Source: Pseudomonadota bacterium (GTDB taxonomy: Bacteria > Pseudomonadota > Alphaproteobacteria > SHVZ01). From it: 64,000 nt of DNA. Where the stretch lies: contig JACQAG010000006.1 of assembly GCA_016195085.1 (NCBI GenBank), positions 62,001 through 126,000 on the forward strand. The letters are read 5' to 3'. Below, in pieces: positions 29,561 to 39,533 of the stretch (its first letter is position 1; each line of letters starts with the position of its first letter). The notes beneath the pieces are model-generated. The model was not told where the DNA came from. It ran no database searches and saw only the letters and a program-made list of their open reading frames with translations. Both the position numbers and the translations under genes were made by a program.

Positions 29561-29666
29561 GAATACTTGCGCTAGCCTTGTATCGCCTGACCTTTCGCGG
29601 TAGGTCTAAGCGCGAGCGCCCTCGGCGGATTTTCACGTCGTCCGTCGAGGAAGAGGGAGACTCCTG

Positions 29667-30671
29667 ATGGCGAAGACCAAGCGCGACGCACGCGCCGCGG
29701 AATCGGCGGTGCCTGCGCCCGCCGAACTGTTGAAATATTATAGACAAATGCTGTTGATTCGGCGCTTCGAAGAACGCGCCGGACAGCTCTATGGCATGGG
29801 CCTCATCGGTGGTTTCTGCCATCTCTATATCGGCCAAGAAGCCGTCGTCGTCGGCATGCAGTCGGCGATCACGCCCGATGATGCCGTCATCACCAGCTAT
29901 CGCGATCACGGCCACATGCTCGCCTGCGGGATGGACCCGCGGGGGGTCATGGCCGAACTCACCGGACGCATCGGCGGCTATTCCAAGGGCAAGGGCGGCT
30001 CGATGCATATGTTCAGCCGCGAGAAGCACTTCTATGGCGGCCATGGCATCGTCGGCGCCCAGGTCCCGATCGGCACCGGCGTCGCCTTCGCCCAGAAGTA
30101 CAACGACCAAAAACGCGTATCCCTGACCTATCTCGGCGACGGCGCCGTCAACCAAGGCCAGGTGTATGAGAGCTTCAACATGGCGGCACTTTGGAAGCTG
30201 CCCGTCATCTATGTCATCGAGAACAACAAGTACGGCATGGGCACATCGGTGCAGCGCGCGGCGGCGGGTGCCGCCTTGGCCGAGCGGGGGCATCCCTACG
30301 GCATCCCCGGCAAGCAGGTCGACGGCATGGACGTGCTGGCCGTCAAGGAAGCGGGCGACGAGGCGGTCGAGCAGGCGCGGAACGGAGCCGGGCCCTACAT
30401 CCTGGAGATGATGACCTATCGCTACCGGGGCCACTCCATGTCGGATCCGGCGAAATACCGCTCGAAGGAAGAAGTGGAGAAGATGCGCACCGAGCACGAT
30501 CCGATCAGCCGCGTGCGCGATCTCCTGCAGGCGGCCGGGACGAGCGAGGAGGAGCTGAAACGCCTCGACAAGGAGATCCGCGACGTCATCGCGGACGCCG
30601 CTGACTTCGCCCAGACGAGTCCCGAACCGCCAGAATCCGAGCTGTGGACTGATGTATTGGTCGAAGCCTGA
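29667..30671 (+). CDS. pdhA: Pyruvate dehydrogenase E1, alpha subunit
   Basis: E1-alpha with E1-beta decarboxylates pyruvate using thiamine diphosphate, feeding acetyl-CoA into the TCA cycle. The 334-aa product has YRQMLLIRRFEERAGQLYG, the TPP pyrophosphate site GDGAVNQGQVYESFNMAALW...ENN with GDG and NN, and the phosphorylation-loop-like YRYRGHSMSDPAKYR region. Length is normal. It starts the operon pdhA-pdhB-pdhC, with pdhB 22 bp downstream. Confidence 0.96.
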   Translation: MAKTKRDARAAESAVPAPAELLKYYRQMLLIRRFEERAGQLYGMGLIGGFCHLYIGQEAVVVGMQSAITPDDAVITSYRDHGHMLACGMDPRGVMAELTGRIGGYSKGKGGSMHMFSREKHFYGGHGIVGAQVPIGTGVAFAQKYNDQKRVSLTYLGDGAVNQGQVYESFNMAALWKLPVIYVIENNKYGMGTSVQRAAAGAALAERGHPYGIPGKQVDGMDVLAVKEAGDEAVEQARNGAGPYILEMMTYRYRGHSMSDPAKYRSKEEVEKMRTEHDPISRVRDLLQAAGTSEEELKRLDKEIRDVIADAADFAQTSPEPPESELWTDVLVEA

Positions 30672-30693
30672 GGCCGAAGGTTAAGGGGAACGC

Positions 30694-32058
30694 ATGCCGA
30701 TCCAGGTGTTGATGCCGGCGCTGTCGCCGACCATGACGGAAGGCAAGATCGCGCGCTGGCTCAAGCATGAGGGCGATCCCATTCGCTCCGGCGACGTACT
30801 GGCGGAGATCGAGACCGACAAGGCCACCATGGAGGTCGAGGCGGTGGACGAAGGCACGCTCGGACGGATTCTCGTGCCCGAGGGGACCGAGGGAGTGGCC
30901 GTCAATACCCCGATCGCCGTGCTGGTGACCGACGGCGAGGATGCGAGCAAGCTGACGAATGGCGGGGCATCCGCCGCGCCGACGCTGAAACCGGCGCCGG
31001 CCGCCGCGGTCGCGGCAACGCCCCGGCCGTCCTCGCCGCCGCCGGCGCCGGTGGAGAAGGAGTATACCGGCAAGACCCAGCCGATGACGGTCCGCGAGGC
31101 GCTGCGCGATGCCATGGCGGAGGAGATGCGCCGCGACAAATCCGTGTTTCTCATCGGCGAGGAGGTTGCCGAGTATCAAGGCGCCTACAAGGTGAGCCAA
31201 GGGCTCCTGCAAGAGTTCGGCGCCAGGCGCGTCATCGACACGCCGATCACCGAACAGGGTTTCACCGGCCTAACGGTCGGCGCCGGCTTTCTCGGCCTGA
31301 GGCCGATTGTCGAGTTCATGACCTTCAACTTCGCCATGCAGGCGATCGACCAAATCATCAATTCCGCGGCCAAGACCCGCTACATGTCCGGAGGCCAGAT
31401 GGCTTGCCCGGTGGTATTTCGGGGCCCCAATGGCGCCGCAGCGCGCGTCGCCGCCCAGCACAGCCAGTGCTATGCGTCCTGGTTTTCCCACTGTCCCGGC
31501 CTCAAGGTGGTGGCGCCGTTTAGCGCCGGCGACGCCAAGGGACTGCTGAAGAGCGCCATCCGCGATCCCAATCCCATCATTTTTCTCGAGAACGAGGTCC
31601 TGTACGGGCACAGCTTCGAGGTGCCGATCGAAGGCGATCACCTCGTGCCGATCGGCAAGGCGCGGGTCGTGCGTCCGGGCAAGGACGTCACCATCGTCGC
31701 CTTCTCGCTCATGGTGAAGTTCGCACTCGACGCCGCCGACTTGCTGGCCAAAGAAGGCGTCGAGGCGGAGGTCATCGACCTCAGAACGCTGCGTCCGCTC
31801 GACACGGATACGATCGTGCAATCGGTGGTGAAGACGAACCGCCTGGTCACGGTCGAGGAGGGCTGGCCCTATGCCGGCATCGGCGCGGAAATCTCGGCCA
31901 TGATCATGGAGCGCGCGTTCGATCACCTGGACGCCCCTCCGGTGCGGGTGACCGGCCTCGATGTGCCAATGCCGTACGCAGCGAACCTGGAGAAGCTGGT
32001 CCTGCCGTCGCCGCAGCGCGTCGTCGCGGCGGCGAAGTCTGCTCTCTATCGGTCCTGA
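30694..32058 (+). CDS. pdhB: Pyruvate dehydrogenase E1, beta subunit with N-terminal lipoyl domain
   Basis: The 454-aa product begins with a lipoyl domain ([20 protein letters not shown], lipoyl lysine in [11 protein letters not shown] at about residue 43), an Ala/Pro linker (80-125), and then the E1-beta catalytic domain ([58 protein letters not shown]). A lipoylated E1-beta is a known alphaproteobacterial feature. The enzyme acts in the cytosolic PDH complex with pdhA and pdhC. Confidence 0.96.
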   Translation: MPIQVLMPALSPTMTEGKIARWLKHEGDPIRSGDVLAEIETDKATMEVEAVDEGTLGRILVPEGTEGVAVNTPIAVLVTDGEDASKLTNGGASAAPTLKPAPAAAVAATPRPSSPPPAPVEKEYTGKTQPMTVREALRDAMAEEMRRDKSVFLIGEEVAEYQGAYKVSQGLLQEFGARRVIDTPITEQGFTGLTVGAGFLGLRPIVEFMTFNFAMQAIDQIINSAAKTRYMSGGQMACPVVFRGPNGAAARVAAQHSQCYASWFSHCPGLKVVAPFSAGDAKGLLKSAIRDPNPIIFLENEVLYGHSFEVPIEGDHLVPIGKARVVRPGKDVTIVAFSLMVKFALDAADLLAKEGVEAEVIDLRTLRPLDTDTIVQSVVKTNRLVTVEEGWPYAGIGAEISAMIMERAFDHLDAPPVRVTGLDVPMPYAANLEKLVLPSPQRVVAAAKSALYRS

Positions 32059-32074
32059 CCTCGGAACCGCCCCC

Positions 32075-33379
32075 ATGCCGATCAAGATCCTAATGCCTGC
32101 GCTGTCACCGACCATGACCGAAGGCAACCTCGCCAAGTGGCACAAACGCGAGGGCGACCCGGTCAAGCCGGGCGACGTGATCGCCGAGATCGAGACCGAC
32201 AAGGCGACGATGGAGGTGGAAGCGGTCGATGAGGGAGTGCTGGGCAAGATCATCGTTCCAGAGGGAACCCAGGCGGTGAAGGTCAACGAGCCGATCGCGC
32301 TGATGCTGGCCGAAGGCGAGAGCCCCTCGGCGCTGAGCCAGTCGACGAACGGCGCCAAGCCGGCGCCATCCGCCTCGCCGGCACCGAGCCTGGCCCCGCA
32401 GCCGGCGCCGGCAGCACCCGCCCCGACCGCCGTGGCTTCGACGGTAAACCAGATGGCACCCGCGAGCCGCATCTTCGTCAGTCCGCTCGCCAAGCGCATG
32501 GCCGCTCAAGCCAAGCTCGACCTGGGCCCGCTCCAGGGCAGCGGTCCCCATGGCCGCATCGTCAAAGCCGATGTCGAGCGCGCGCTCGGCGGCGGTGGGC
32601 GCATGCCGGCGCCCGCCCCAGCCGCGGCCGCTCCTCCTGCCGGCGCGCCGTCGCCGCGGGCGGTCGCGGCGGCGGCGTTCCCGGGCGGTCCCGCCTATGT
32701 CGAGTTTCCGAACAACAACATTCGCAAGGTGGTGGCGCGGCGGCTCACCGAATCGAAGCAGCACGCGCCGCATTTCTACCTGACGATCGACTGCGAGATC
32801 GATCAGCTCCTGAAGCTGCGTGCCGAGCTCAATGCCAAGAACGAGAAGGACGGCATCAAGATCTCGGTCAACGACATGGTGATCAAGCTCGCCGCGCTGG
32901 CGCTGAAAAAGGTGCCGGCGGCGAATGCCTCCTTCACCGAAGCAGCGATCCGTCGCTACACCGATATCGACATTTCGGTGGCCGTTGCCATCCCCGACGG
33001 CCTCATTACGCCGATCATCCACAAGGCGGACCAGAAGGGATTGGCGCAGATCTCGGCCGAGATGAAGGATCTGGCCGCTCGCGCCCGCGCCGGCAAGCTG
33101 AAACCGGAAGAATTCCAGGGCGGCACCTTCTCGATCTCCAATCTCGGCATGTACGGCATTCGCGAGTTCGCCGCCGTCATCAATCCGCCCCAGGGTGCCA
33201 TCCTCGCGGTCGGCGCCGGCGAGCAGCGCCCCGTGGTCAAGGCGGGTGCGATCGCCATTGCCACGGTCATGACCTCGACCTTGTCGGTCGATCACCGGGT
33301 GGTCGACGGCGCGGTCGGCGCAGAGTACCTGCAGGCGTTCAAGAAGCTGGTGGAAGATCCCATCAGCATGCTCCTGTAA
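32075..33379 (+). CDS. pdhC: Dihydrolipoamide acetyltransferase (PDH E2)
   Basis: From ATG 32075 the 434-aa core of the PDH complex has one lipoyl domain ([11 protein letters not shown]), a Pro/Ala linker, a subunit-binding domain near 130-165 (RIFVSPLAKRMAAQAKLDL, GSGPHGRIVKADVERAL) and the acyltransferase domain ending in LSVDHRVVDGAVGAEYLQAF, which holds the catalytic His and Asp. Length and domain order are normal. pdhB and pdhC have nearly identical lipoyl N-termini, so duplication of the domain is evident. Confidence 0.96.
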   Translation: MPIKILMPALSPTMTEGNLAKWHKREGDPVKPGDVIAEIETDKATMEVEAVDEGVLGKIIVPEGTQAVKVNEPIALMLAEGESPSALSQSTNGAKPAPSASPAPSLAPQPAPAAPAPTAVASTVNQMAPASRIFVSPLAKRMAAQAKLDLGPLQGSGPHGRIVKADVERALGGGGRMPAPAPAAAAPPAGAPSPRAVAAAAFPGGPAYVEFPNNNIRKVVARRLTESKQHAPHFYLTIDCEIDQLLKLRAELNAKNEKDGIKISVNDMVIKLAALALKKVPAANASFTEAAIRRYTDIDISVAVAIPDGLITPIIHKADQKGLAQISAEMKDLAARARAGKLKPEEFQGGTFSISNLGMYGIREFAAVINPPQGAILAVGAGEQRPVVKAGAIAIATVMTSTLSVDHRVVDGAVGAEYLQAFKKLVEDPISMLL

Positions 33380-33524
33380 GAATGCCGGCCGAACCTGCGT
33401 CATCGCGTCTTTGGGGTTGACCCGATTTCCCATTCATTGCGTGCATGCCAGGGACGACGCCGAGGGTCTTGCCGGGACCGAGGCGATCAAGAGAATAACG
33501 CCGGGATAGCATGGGATCTGAGGC

Positions 33525-34937
33525 ATGGCTGACACCAGCTTCGATGTGATCGTCGTCGGCGGCGGACCCGGCGGCTATGTCGCCGCCATCCGCGCCGCCC
33601 AGCTCAAGCTGAAGACCGCCCTGGTGGAGCGCGAGCACCTGGGCGGCATCTGCCTCAACTGGGGCTGCATCCCGACCAAGGCGCTGCTGCGCACGTCGGA
33701 GCTCTACCACCTCCTGCACAACCTCGATCAGTTCGGGCTCACCGCCACCAATGTCGGCTTCGACATCAAGAAGGTGATCAAGCGGAGCCGCGCCGTCGCC
33801 GGCCAGCTATCGGCCGGGGTCAAGCACCTGATGCGCAAGCACAAGGTGACCGTGTTCGATGGCCACGGCAGGCTCGCCGGAATGGCCGGAGGCGAGCGCA
33901 AGGTCGCGGTGAGCAAGGACGGCAAGCCGGTCGCCGATCTCACGGCAAGGCACGTCATCCTGGCGACCGGCGCCAGGGCGAAATCGCTGCCCGGGCTCGA
34001 GCCCGACGGCAAGCTCATCTGGACCTACAAGGAGGCCATGGTTCCCGAGAGCATGCCGAAGTCGCTGCTGGTCGTCGGCTCCGGCGCCATCGGCATCGAG
34101 TTCGCCAGCTTCTACCGCACCCTCGGCGCCGAGGTGACCGTCGTCGAGGTGCTGGATCGGGTGCTCCCGGTCGAGGACGAGGAGATATCCCTCTTCGCGC
34201 GCAAGGCATTCGAGAAGCAAGGCATGAAGATCCACACCGGGGCCACGGTGAAGGGTTTGAAGAAGAGCAGCAATATGGTCGCAGCCCAGATCGAGGTCGG
34301 CGGCAAAGCGAGCGAGCCTTCCTTCGAGCGGGTGATCCTTGCCATCGGCATCGTCGGCAACGTGGAGAATATCGGCCTTGAAGGCACCAAGGTGAAGGTC
34401 GAGAAGACGCATGTGATGAGCGGACCCTACATGGAGACCGGCGAGCCCGGGGTGTATGCGATCGGCGATCTCGTGGGCCCGCCTTGGCTGGCCCATAAAG
34501 CGATGCATGAGGGCGTCCTCTGTGTCGAGAAGATCGCCGGGCTCAACGATGTGCATCCTCTCGATATGAGCCTGATACCGGGCTGCACCTACTGCTCGCC
34601 CCAGGTGGCGAGCGTCGGCCTGACGGAGGCCAAGGCGAAGGCGGCGGGCTTTGAGGTCCGGGTCGGTCGCTTCCCCTATCTCGGCAACGGCAAGGCGATC
34701 GCGCTTGGCGAGCCCGAAGGCCTGGTCAAGACCGTGTTCGACGCCAAGACCGGCGAGCTTCTGGGCGCGCATATGATCGGGGCGGAAGTGACCGAGCTCA
34801 TCCAGGGCTACACCATCGCCCGCACCCTCGAAGCCACCGAGGCCGAGCTCATGCACGCGATCTTCCCGCATCCGACACTCTCTGAGGCAATGCATGAAAG
34901 CGTGCTTGACGCCTATGGCAAGGCGCTCCACTTCTAG
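33525..34937 (+). CDS. lpdA: Dihydrolipoyl dehydrogenase
   Basis: E3 reoxidises dihydrolipoamide with FAD and NAD+. The 470-aa flavoprotein has the FAD motif [20 protein letters not shown], the redox disulfide in [16 protein letters not shown], the NAD motif [19 protein letters not shown] and the C-terminal catalytic His/Glu in [17 protein letters not shown]. It is 145 bp after pdhC, a gap without an obvious gene or terminator, so it is probably in the same operon, and lipA follows. Confidence 0.96.
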   Translation: MADTSFDVIVVGGGPGGYVAAIRAAQLKLKTALVEREHLGGICLNWGCIPTKALLRTSELYHLLHNLDQFGLTATNVGFDIKKVIKRSRAVAGQLSAGVKHLMRKHKVTVFDGHGRLAGMAGGERKVAVSKDGKPVADLTARHVILATGARAKSLPGLEPDGKLIWTYKEAMVPESMPKSLLVVGSGAIGIEFASFYRTLGAEVTVVEVLDRVLPVEDEEISLFARKAFEKQGMKIHTGATVKGLKKSSNMVAAQIEVGGKASEPSFERVILAIGIVGNVENIGLEGTKVKVEKTHVMSGPYMETGEPGVYAIGDLVGPPWLAHKAMHEGVLCVEKIAGLNDVHPLDMSLIPGCTYCSPQVASVGLTEAKAKAAGFEVRVGRFPYLGNGKAIALGEPEGLVKTVFDAKTGELLGAHMIGAEVTELIQGYTIARTLEATEAELMHAIFPHPTLSEAMHESVLDAYGKALHF

Positions 34938-34987
34938 ACAGTCCTCGACGCGTGCCGGCCGGCGATGCCGGTGGAATCCAGGGGCCC

Positions 34988-35929
34988 ATGACCTCGACGC
35001 CGCTTCGACACCCCGAGAAGGCGCACCGGCCCGACCAGCCGATGTTGCGGAAGCCCGCCTGGATTCGGGTGAAGGCGCCGGTCAGCCGCGAGTACCAGGA
35101 AACCCGCCAGCTCATGCGCCGGCTCAATCTCAACACGGTGTGCGAAGAAGCCGGCTGTCCCAATATCGGCGAGTGCTGGCAGCAGAAGCACGCCACCGTG
35201 ATGATTCTGGGCAGCATCTGCACGCGGGCCTGCGCCTTCTGCAACGTGGCGACCGGCAAGCCGCTGGCGCTCGATCCGCATGAGCCCGAGCACGTCGCCG
35301 AGGCTGTGGGCGAGCTTGGCCTCGCCCATGTGGTCGTGACCTCGGTCGACCGCGACGATCTCGACGATGGCGGTGCCGGACATTTTGCCAAGGTGATCAA
35401 GGCGATCCGCGCCCGGGCGCAAGGCACCACGATCGAAGTGCTGACGCCGGATTTCCTGCGCAAGGACGGAGCGATCGAGACCGTGGTCGAGGCCGGCCCC
35501 GACGTCTACAACCACAATCTCGAGACCGTGCCCCGCCTCTATCACACGGTGCGGCCGGGGGCCCGCTATTTCGCCTCGCTTAAGCTCCTGGACCGGGTGA
35601 AACAGTTGAACCCGGCGCTGTTCACCAAGTCCGGCTTGATGGTGGGGTTGGGCGAGAGTCGGGAAGAAGTGCATCAGGTGATGGACGATCTGCGTTCAGC
35701 CGATGTGGACTTCCTCACCATCGGTCAATATCTGCAGCCGACGCCGAAGCACCACGCAATCGAGCGCTTCGTCACGCCCGCGGAATTCCTGGCCTTGAAG
35801 GCGATGGCCGAAGGCAAAGGCTTCCTCCTGGTCGCATCCTCGCCTCTGACCCGCTCCTCCTATCATGCCGGTCAGGATTTCGATCGGCTGCGGCAAGCCC
35901 GGACCCAGAAGCTCGCCCAAACGCCGTGA
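34988..35929 (+). CDS. lipA: Lipoyl synthase
   Basis: LipA inserts sulfur into protein-bound octanoyl groups, producing the lipoate used by the PDH complex encoded just upstream. From ATG 34988 the 313-aa radical-SAM protein has the auxiliary [4Fe-4S] cysteines in [12 protein letters not shown] and the SAM-cluster motif CTRACAFC, and ends with [12 protein letters not shown], which carries the RSSYHA motif. All cluster residues are present. Homologues with the frame extended 12 codons upstream are not expected. Confidence 0.96.
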   Translation: MTSTPLRHPEKAHRPDQPMLRKPAWIRVKAPVSREYQETRQLMRRLNLNTVCEEAGCPNIGECWQQKHATVMILGSICTRACAFCNVATGKPLALDPHEPEHVAEAVGELGLAHVVVTSVDRDDLDDGGAGHFAKVIKAIRARAQGTTIEVLTPDFLRKDGAIETVVEAGPDVYNHNLETVPRLYHTVRPGARYFASLKLLDRVKQLNPALFTKSGLMVGLGESREEVHQVMDDLRSADVDFLTIGQYLQPTPKHHAIERFVTPAEFLALKAMAEGKGFLLVASSPLTRSSYHAGQDFDRLRQARTQKLAQTP

Positions 35930-35998
35930 GGCATCGCGGGGCCCGCCGAACGCACGAGGTTGGTTGCCGCTTCGGCTCGGTCGCCCTATAGCCAACGC

Positions 35999-36469
35999 AT
36001 GCCGACGCACGCGGAAAAGCGCTTCGTTCCCTATTCGCCCGAGCAGATGTTCGATCTGGTGGCTGACGTGCTGCGCTATCCGGAATTCCTGCCGTGGTGT
36101 CTGGCCGCCCGCATTCGCGAGCGCCAAAGCGATGTCTTGCTTGTCGATCTGGTGATCGGGTTCAAGATGGTACGGGAGCGGTTCACGTCCCGCGTCGTCC
36201 TCGATCGGCCGGGGCGGACCGTCAACGTCTCCTATGCCGACGGCCCGTTCAAGCACATGGCCAATCATTGGCGCTTCGAGCCGACCCAAGATGGCGGCTG
36301 CCTGATCGACTTCTACGTCGACTTCGAGTTCAAGAGCAGCCTCTTGCAGAAGCTGATCGGCGTGCTCTTCAACGAAGCAGTCCGCCGGATGGTCGCCGCT
36401 TTCGAGGCGCGGGCAGGTCAGCTCTACGGCGCCATGGACGCACCGGCATCGGCGCCGGAGCGCTCCTAG
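35999..36469 (+). CDS. Coq10/RatA-like START-domain protein
   Basis: The 156-aa product is a polyketide-cyclase/START fold of the Coq10-RatA group: RFVPYSPEQMFDLVADVLRYPEFLPWCLAARI, then VIGFKMVRERFTSRVV and WRFEPTQDGGCLIDFYVDFEF. In proteobacteria such proteins may bind ubiquinone or, as in E. coli RatA, affect ribosomes; which is not decided by sequence. Start ATG 35999 gives a normal length. It follows lipA in many alphaproteobacteria. Confidence 0.88.
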   Translation: MPTHAEKRFVPYSPEQMFDLVADVLRYPEFLPWCLAARIRERQSDVLLVDLVIGFKMVRERFTSRVVLDRPGRTVNVSYADGPFKHMANHWRFEPTQDGGCLIDFYVDFEFKSSLLQKLIGVLFNEAVRRMVAAFEARAGQLYGAMDAPASAPERS

Positions 36470-36478
36470 CGGCGTCTC

Positions 36479-36970
36479 TTATGGATGAGAGATCAGGTCG
36501 CCGATGAGCGCGAAGGCCGCCAGCACGCTCGCCTCGCGCACCGCCCGTCGGTTGCCCGGAAAGACGGCGCGGACATCCCGTGTGGCGCCGCCGCGACGTG
36601 TCGCGGCGAGATGCACCAATCCGACCGGCTTCGTCGCCGTAGCACCGCCCGGGCCGGCGATGCCGGTGACGGCGACGGCGATATCCGCATGGCTGCGGGC
36701 AACCGCACCCTCGGCCATGGCGCGGGCGACCTCGGCGCTGACCGCGCCATGCGCGCGAATGAGCGCCTCGGCAACCCCCAACAGCTCGATCTTGGCTTCG
36801 TTCGAGTAGGTGACGAAGCCACGCTCGACCACATCGGAAGAGCCGGCAATCTCCGTCAGGCTCGCCGCGATGAGGCCGCCGGTGCAGCTTTCGGCCGTCG
36901 CCAGCTTGAGCTTGTTCGCCCGACAGCGTGCGAGCAGCTCCTCGGCCTCGCGATGAAAGGTTTTGGTCAT
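36479..36970 (-). CDS. pncC: CinA C-terminal-type nicotinamide-nucleotide amidase
   Basis: From ATG 36970 the 163-aa product matches the stand-alone CinA C-terminal domain (PncC), which deamidates NMN in pyridine nucleotide salvage. Motifs are LKLATAESCTGGLIAASLTE, GFVTYSNEAKIELLGV, AEGAVARSHADIAVAVTGIA and GPGGATATKPVGLVHLA. The catalytic serine is in ESCTGG. The ATG overlaps the stop of pgpA (36967-36970). The full-length CinA N-terminal domain is absent. Confidence 0.92.
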   Translation of the reverse strand: MTKTFHREAEELLARCRANKLKLATAESCTGGLIAASLTEIAGSSDVVERGFVTYSNEAKIELLGVAEALIRAHGAVSAEVARAMAEGAVARSHADIAVAVTGIAGPGGATATKPVGLVHLAATRRGGATRDVRAVFPGNRRAVREASVLAAFALIGDLISHP

Positions 36971-37437
36971 TTCATGATCCACAGCACCAGCCGTGCGGCG
37001 CCGATCGCATAGAGGGCGGCGACGGCATCGTCGAGCATGATCCCCAGCCCGCCGGTCACTTGGCGGTCGACCAGGCTCACCGGCCACGGCTTCAGGATAT
37101 CGGCGGCGCGAAAGGCGCAGAATCCGAGCGCATAGCCGAGCAAGGTCTGCGGCAACGAAGCCAGCACCAGCCACATCGCCGCCACCTCATCGACGCAAGC
37201 CTGGGGCGGATCCGCCATGCCCGACCGCTTGGCAAAGAGGTCCGTCGCCCAAACGCCGATCAGGAACACGCCGACACCAGCGGCCAGCAGCGCTGGAGCG
37301 CCGAAGCTTCGCTCGATCGCCCAGGCGAAGGGGAGCGCGGCGAGCGAGCCCCAGGTACCGGGTGCGAGCGGTATGAGACCGACGCCGAACCACGTGGCAA
37401 TGAGCGTCGCCGGGTGCCAGAAGCCGAGCTCCTTCAT
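36967..37437 (-). CDS. pgpA: Phosphatidylglycerophosphatase A
   Basis: PgpA removes phosphate from PGP to yield phosphatidylglycerol in the inner membrane. From ATG 37437 the 156-aa product has [20 protein letters not shown] (family motif), then the acidic [17 protein letters not shown] and the C-terminal [19 protein letters not shown]. Three to four membrane segments are visible. ATG overlaps the ispDF stop (37434-37437), and its own stop overlaps pncC, so three genes are coupled. Confidence 0.92.
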   Translation of the reverse strand: MKELGFWHPATLIATWFGVGLIPLAPGTWGSLAALPFAWAIERSFGAPALLAAGVGVFLIGVWATDLFAKRSGMADPPQACVDEVAAMWLVLASLPQTLLGYALGFCAFRAADILKPWPVSLVDRQVTGGLGIMLDDAVAALYAIGAARLVLWIMK

Positions 37438-38579
37438 CGCACGCGAACGGTCGCCACGGCTTGGGCGGCGATGCCTTCGCGTCGTCCGGTGAAGCCCAAG
37501 CCCTCGGTCGTGGTCGCCTTCACGCTGACGCGGCCGCGCTCGATGGCAAGAATGGCGGCGATGCGCTCTGCCATCTCCTGACGATGCGGGGAGACCTTCG
37601 GCCGCTCGCACACGATCGTTAGGTCCACATGCAGGATGCGGCCCCCCCGCGCCTCGACCAGCCCCGCGGCATGGGCGAGGAAGGCGGCCGAGTCGGCGCC
37701 GCGCCAACGCGGGTCGGAGGGCGGGAAATGCTCGCCGATATCACCGGCACCAATGGCGCCCAGCACGGCGTCGGTCAGCGCATGCAACCCCACATCGGCA
37801 TCGGAGTGGCCAATGAGGCCGTGCTCGTGCGGCACACGCACGCCACAGAGCATCACGTGATCGCCGGCGCCGAAGCGATGCACATCGAAGCCGGTGCCCA
37901 CCCGCGTCTCGCCGGCGCCGAGCGCTTGCTCCGCGCGCAGGAGGTCGCCGCTCGATGTGATCTTCAGATTCTCCTCGCTGCCGGCCACCAGCGCCACGGC
38001 AAGACCGGCATGTTCCGCCACCGCCGCATCGTCGGTGAGCGACAAGTCGGACGCGGAACGATGAGCGGCCAAAATATCCGGATAGCGGAATCCTTGCGGG
38101 GTTTGCGCGCGCCACAGCCCGGCCCGATCGACGGTATCGGCGACGTAGCCATCGCGTCCGAGCTTGAGGGTATCGGCCACGGGAACCGCGGCTATGGCGC
38201 CGGCTGCGGTCGCCAGCGCGTCGATCACCCGGTCGATCACATCGGCCGCGATGCAGGGGCGGGCGCCGTCATGGATCAGCACCAGGGAAGGCGGCTGCGC
38301 GGCCAGGCTCTCGAGCCCGAGGCGAACGGACTCTTGCCGCGAGGCTCCGCCGATTACCGGCGCTAGCAGATCGAGGCCGGAGGCCGCCCTTTCATAGCGT
38401 TCGCGATCGTCGCCGTGTATGACCGCACGCACCGCGCCGATGCGCGGATGCTCCGAGAACGCTCTGAGGGAGTGGCGCAGCACCGGCTGGCCGGCGAGCG
38501 GTTGGTATTGCTTGGGCGCCTCGCCGCCGAAGCGAGTCCCACGTCCGGCTGCGACCACGAGCGCTGCGATGTCGGTCAT
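37434..38579 (-). CDS. ispDF: Bifunctional IspD/IspF isoprenoid enzyme
   Basis: The 381-aa fusion joins MEP-pathway steps three and five. Residues 1-220 are Isp[21 protein letters not shown] (CTP-binding), [10 protein letters not shown] and the RAQTPQGF motif. Residues 225-381 are Isp[18 protein letters not shown] (metal ligands D and H), [19 protein letters not shown] and INA-type ending [20 protein letters not shown]. Fusion is common in alphaproteobacteria. It is divergent from the membrane gene at 38641. Confidence 0.96.
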   Translation of the reverse strand: MTDIAALVVAAGRGTRFGGEAPKQYQPLAGQPVLRHSLRAFSEHPRIGAVRAVIHGDDRERYERAASGLDLLAPVIGGASRQESVRLGLESLAAQPPSLVLIHDGARPCIAADVIDRVIDALATAAGAIAAVPVADTLKLGRDGYVADTVDRAGLWRAQTPQGFRYPDILAAHRSASDLSLTDDAAVAEHAGLAVALVAGSEENLKITSSGDLLRAEQALGAGETRVGTGFDVHRFGAGDHVMLCGVRVPHEHGLIGHSDADVGLHALTDAVLGAIGAGDIGEHFPPSDPRWRGADSAAFLAHAAGLVEARGGRILHVDLTIVCERPKVSPHRQEMAERIAAILAIERGRVSVKATTTEGLGFTGRREGIAAQAVATVRVR

Positions 38580-38640
38580 CGGGCGAACGCTAGTCTAGGG
38601 CACCTTCCGCCAGCAACCGAGAAACGACTATAGTCTGCCC

Positions 38641-39438
38641 ATGCCTCACACCGTGTTGCCGAGCCTCCTGGCGCTCTTTGCATTGGTGCCAGCGACCGTG
38701 CTGGCGTTGCGAGGCGAGGCGCGCAACACCCGCTATTGGGCAGCGCTGGCGCTCGCCGTTCTCGGCCCGTCGGCTTGGGCGCTCTTGCAAGTCGACGATG
38801 CCTGGCGCACCGGACTGGCGGTGACGCTGTGGGTCACCATTGCGGTCACCATGCTGCTGTTTGCCGGTCTCACCATGGTCACGGAAGCGGCGTGGCGGCT
38901 GACGACGTTGCTGCTGCCTTACCTCCTGGTCTTGGGAACGCTCGCCACCATATGGGAGCGCCTGCCGGAACCGATGCTGAGCTCAGGCAGCCATGGCGCC
39001 TGGATCGTCGTCCATATCCTCGTTTCGGTGGTGACCTACGGGCTCGTCAATCTGGCCGCCGTCGCCGGCCTCGCCGTATTCCTGCAGGAGCGGGCCCTCA
39101 AGCGGAAACGGCCGTCCTGGCTCGTCCGGCTGCTGCCCGCCGTGGCCGATGCCGAAGCCTTGCAGGTTCGCCTCCTGGTTGCCTCCCAGATCGTCCTGGG
39201 GGTCGGCCTTGCCACCGGTATCAGCGTCTATTACCTGGCAACCGGACGGCTAATCCCGTTCGATCACAAGACGGTGCTGTCTTTGGCCACCTTCGTGCTG
39301 ATCGCCGTACTCCTGGTTGCCCATTATCGGGTGGGGCTTCGCGGCAGGAGAGCCGCCCGGCTCGTCCTCTTGGCTTGGCTGCTGCTCACCCTTGCCTATC
39401 CCGGAGTGAAGTTCGTAACCGGGGTCTTGATGGCGTAA
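38641..39438 (+). CDS. CcsA/YpjD-like cytochrome-assembly-family membrane protein
   Basis: The 265-aa protein has eight predicted membrane segments and the cytochrome c assembly-family core: GSHGAWIVVHILVSVVTYGL (conserved histidine and aromatic surroundings), LAAVAGLAVFLQERALKRK, LATGISVYYLA and DHKTVLSLATFVLIAVLLVA. Related E. coli YpjD has no proven role; others bind haem. Many proteobacteria carry it beside ffh or other genes; here it precedes dusB. Function is putative. Confidence 0.8.
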   Translation: MPHTVLPSLLALFALVPATVLALRGEARNTRYWAALALAVLGPSAWALLQVDDAWRTGLAVTLWVTIAVTMLLFAGLTMVTEAAWRLTTLLLPYLLVLGTLATIWERLPEPMLSSGSHGAWIVVHILVSVVTYGLVNLAAVAGLAVFLQERALKRKRPSWLVRLLPAVADAEALQVRLLVASQIVLGVGLATGISVYYLATGRLIPFDHKTVLSLATFVLIAVLLVAHYRVGLRGRRAARLVLLAWLLLTLAYPGVKFVTGVLMA

Positions 39439-39449
39439 CCTGCCGATTC

Positions 39450-39464
39450 TGCTGCAATGCAGCA
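39450..39464. promoter_or_regulatory. Palindrome TGCTGCA-A-TGCAGCA upstream of dusB
   Basis: Seven-base arms surround a single A, 69 bp before dusB. The centre CTGC-AAT-GCAG (39452-39462) matches the CTGCN3GCAG pattern reported for PHB-responsive PhaR repressors in some alphaproteobacteria, which makes such control possible but unproven. A weak promoter TTGCAT-N17-CAATAT (39471-39499) follows it. Confidence 0.4.
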
Positions 39465-39533
39465 AAAGAGTTGCATCGGCCTCCGTCCTTTGCCAATATG
39501 CTTGTATTTTATGCACAGAAGGTCCCTGCCTAA

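Larger units (their letters stand above)
29214..29666. other. 453-bp non-coding regulatory region before pdhA
   Basis: No convincing gene lies here; short open frames at 29294-29603 have no recognisable features. It holds a 16-bp palindrome (29266-29281), a terminator-like hairpin facing the minus strand (29327-29345), several TGC-rich inverted repeats (29394-29406 with TGCTG/CAGCA arms, 29507-29516 TCTGCGCAGA, 29544-29560) and the pdhA SD (GAGGAAGAGGGAG at 29646-29658). Its length and palindromes suggest complex control of the pdh operon. Confidence 0.6.

Noticed and set aside
29294-29603. Three overlapping small open frames (78-93 aa)
   Set aside because: Overlapping frames with no SD, no domain and no consistent composition, across the palindromic region before pdhA.
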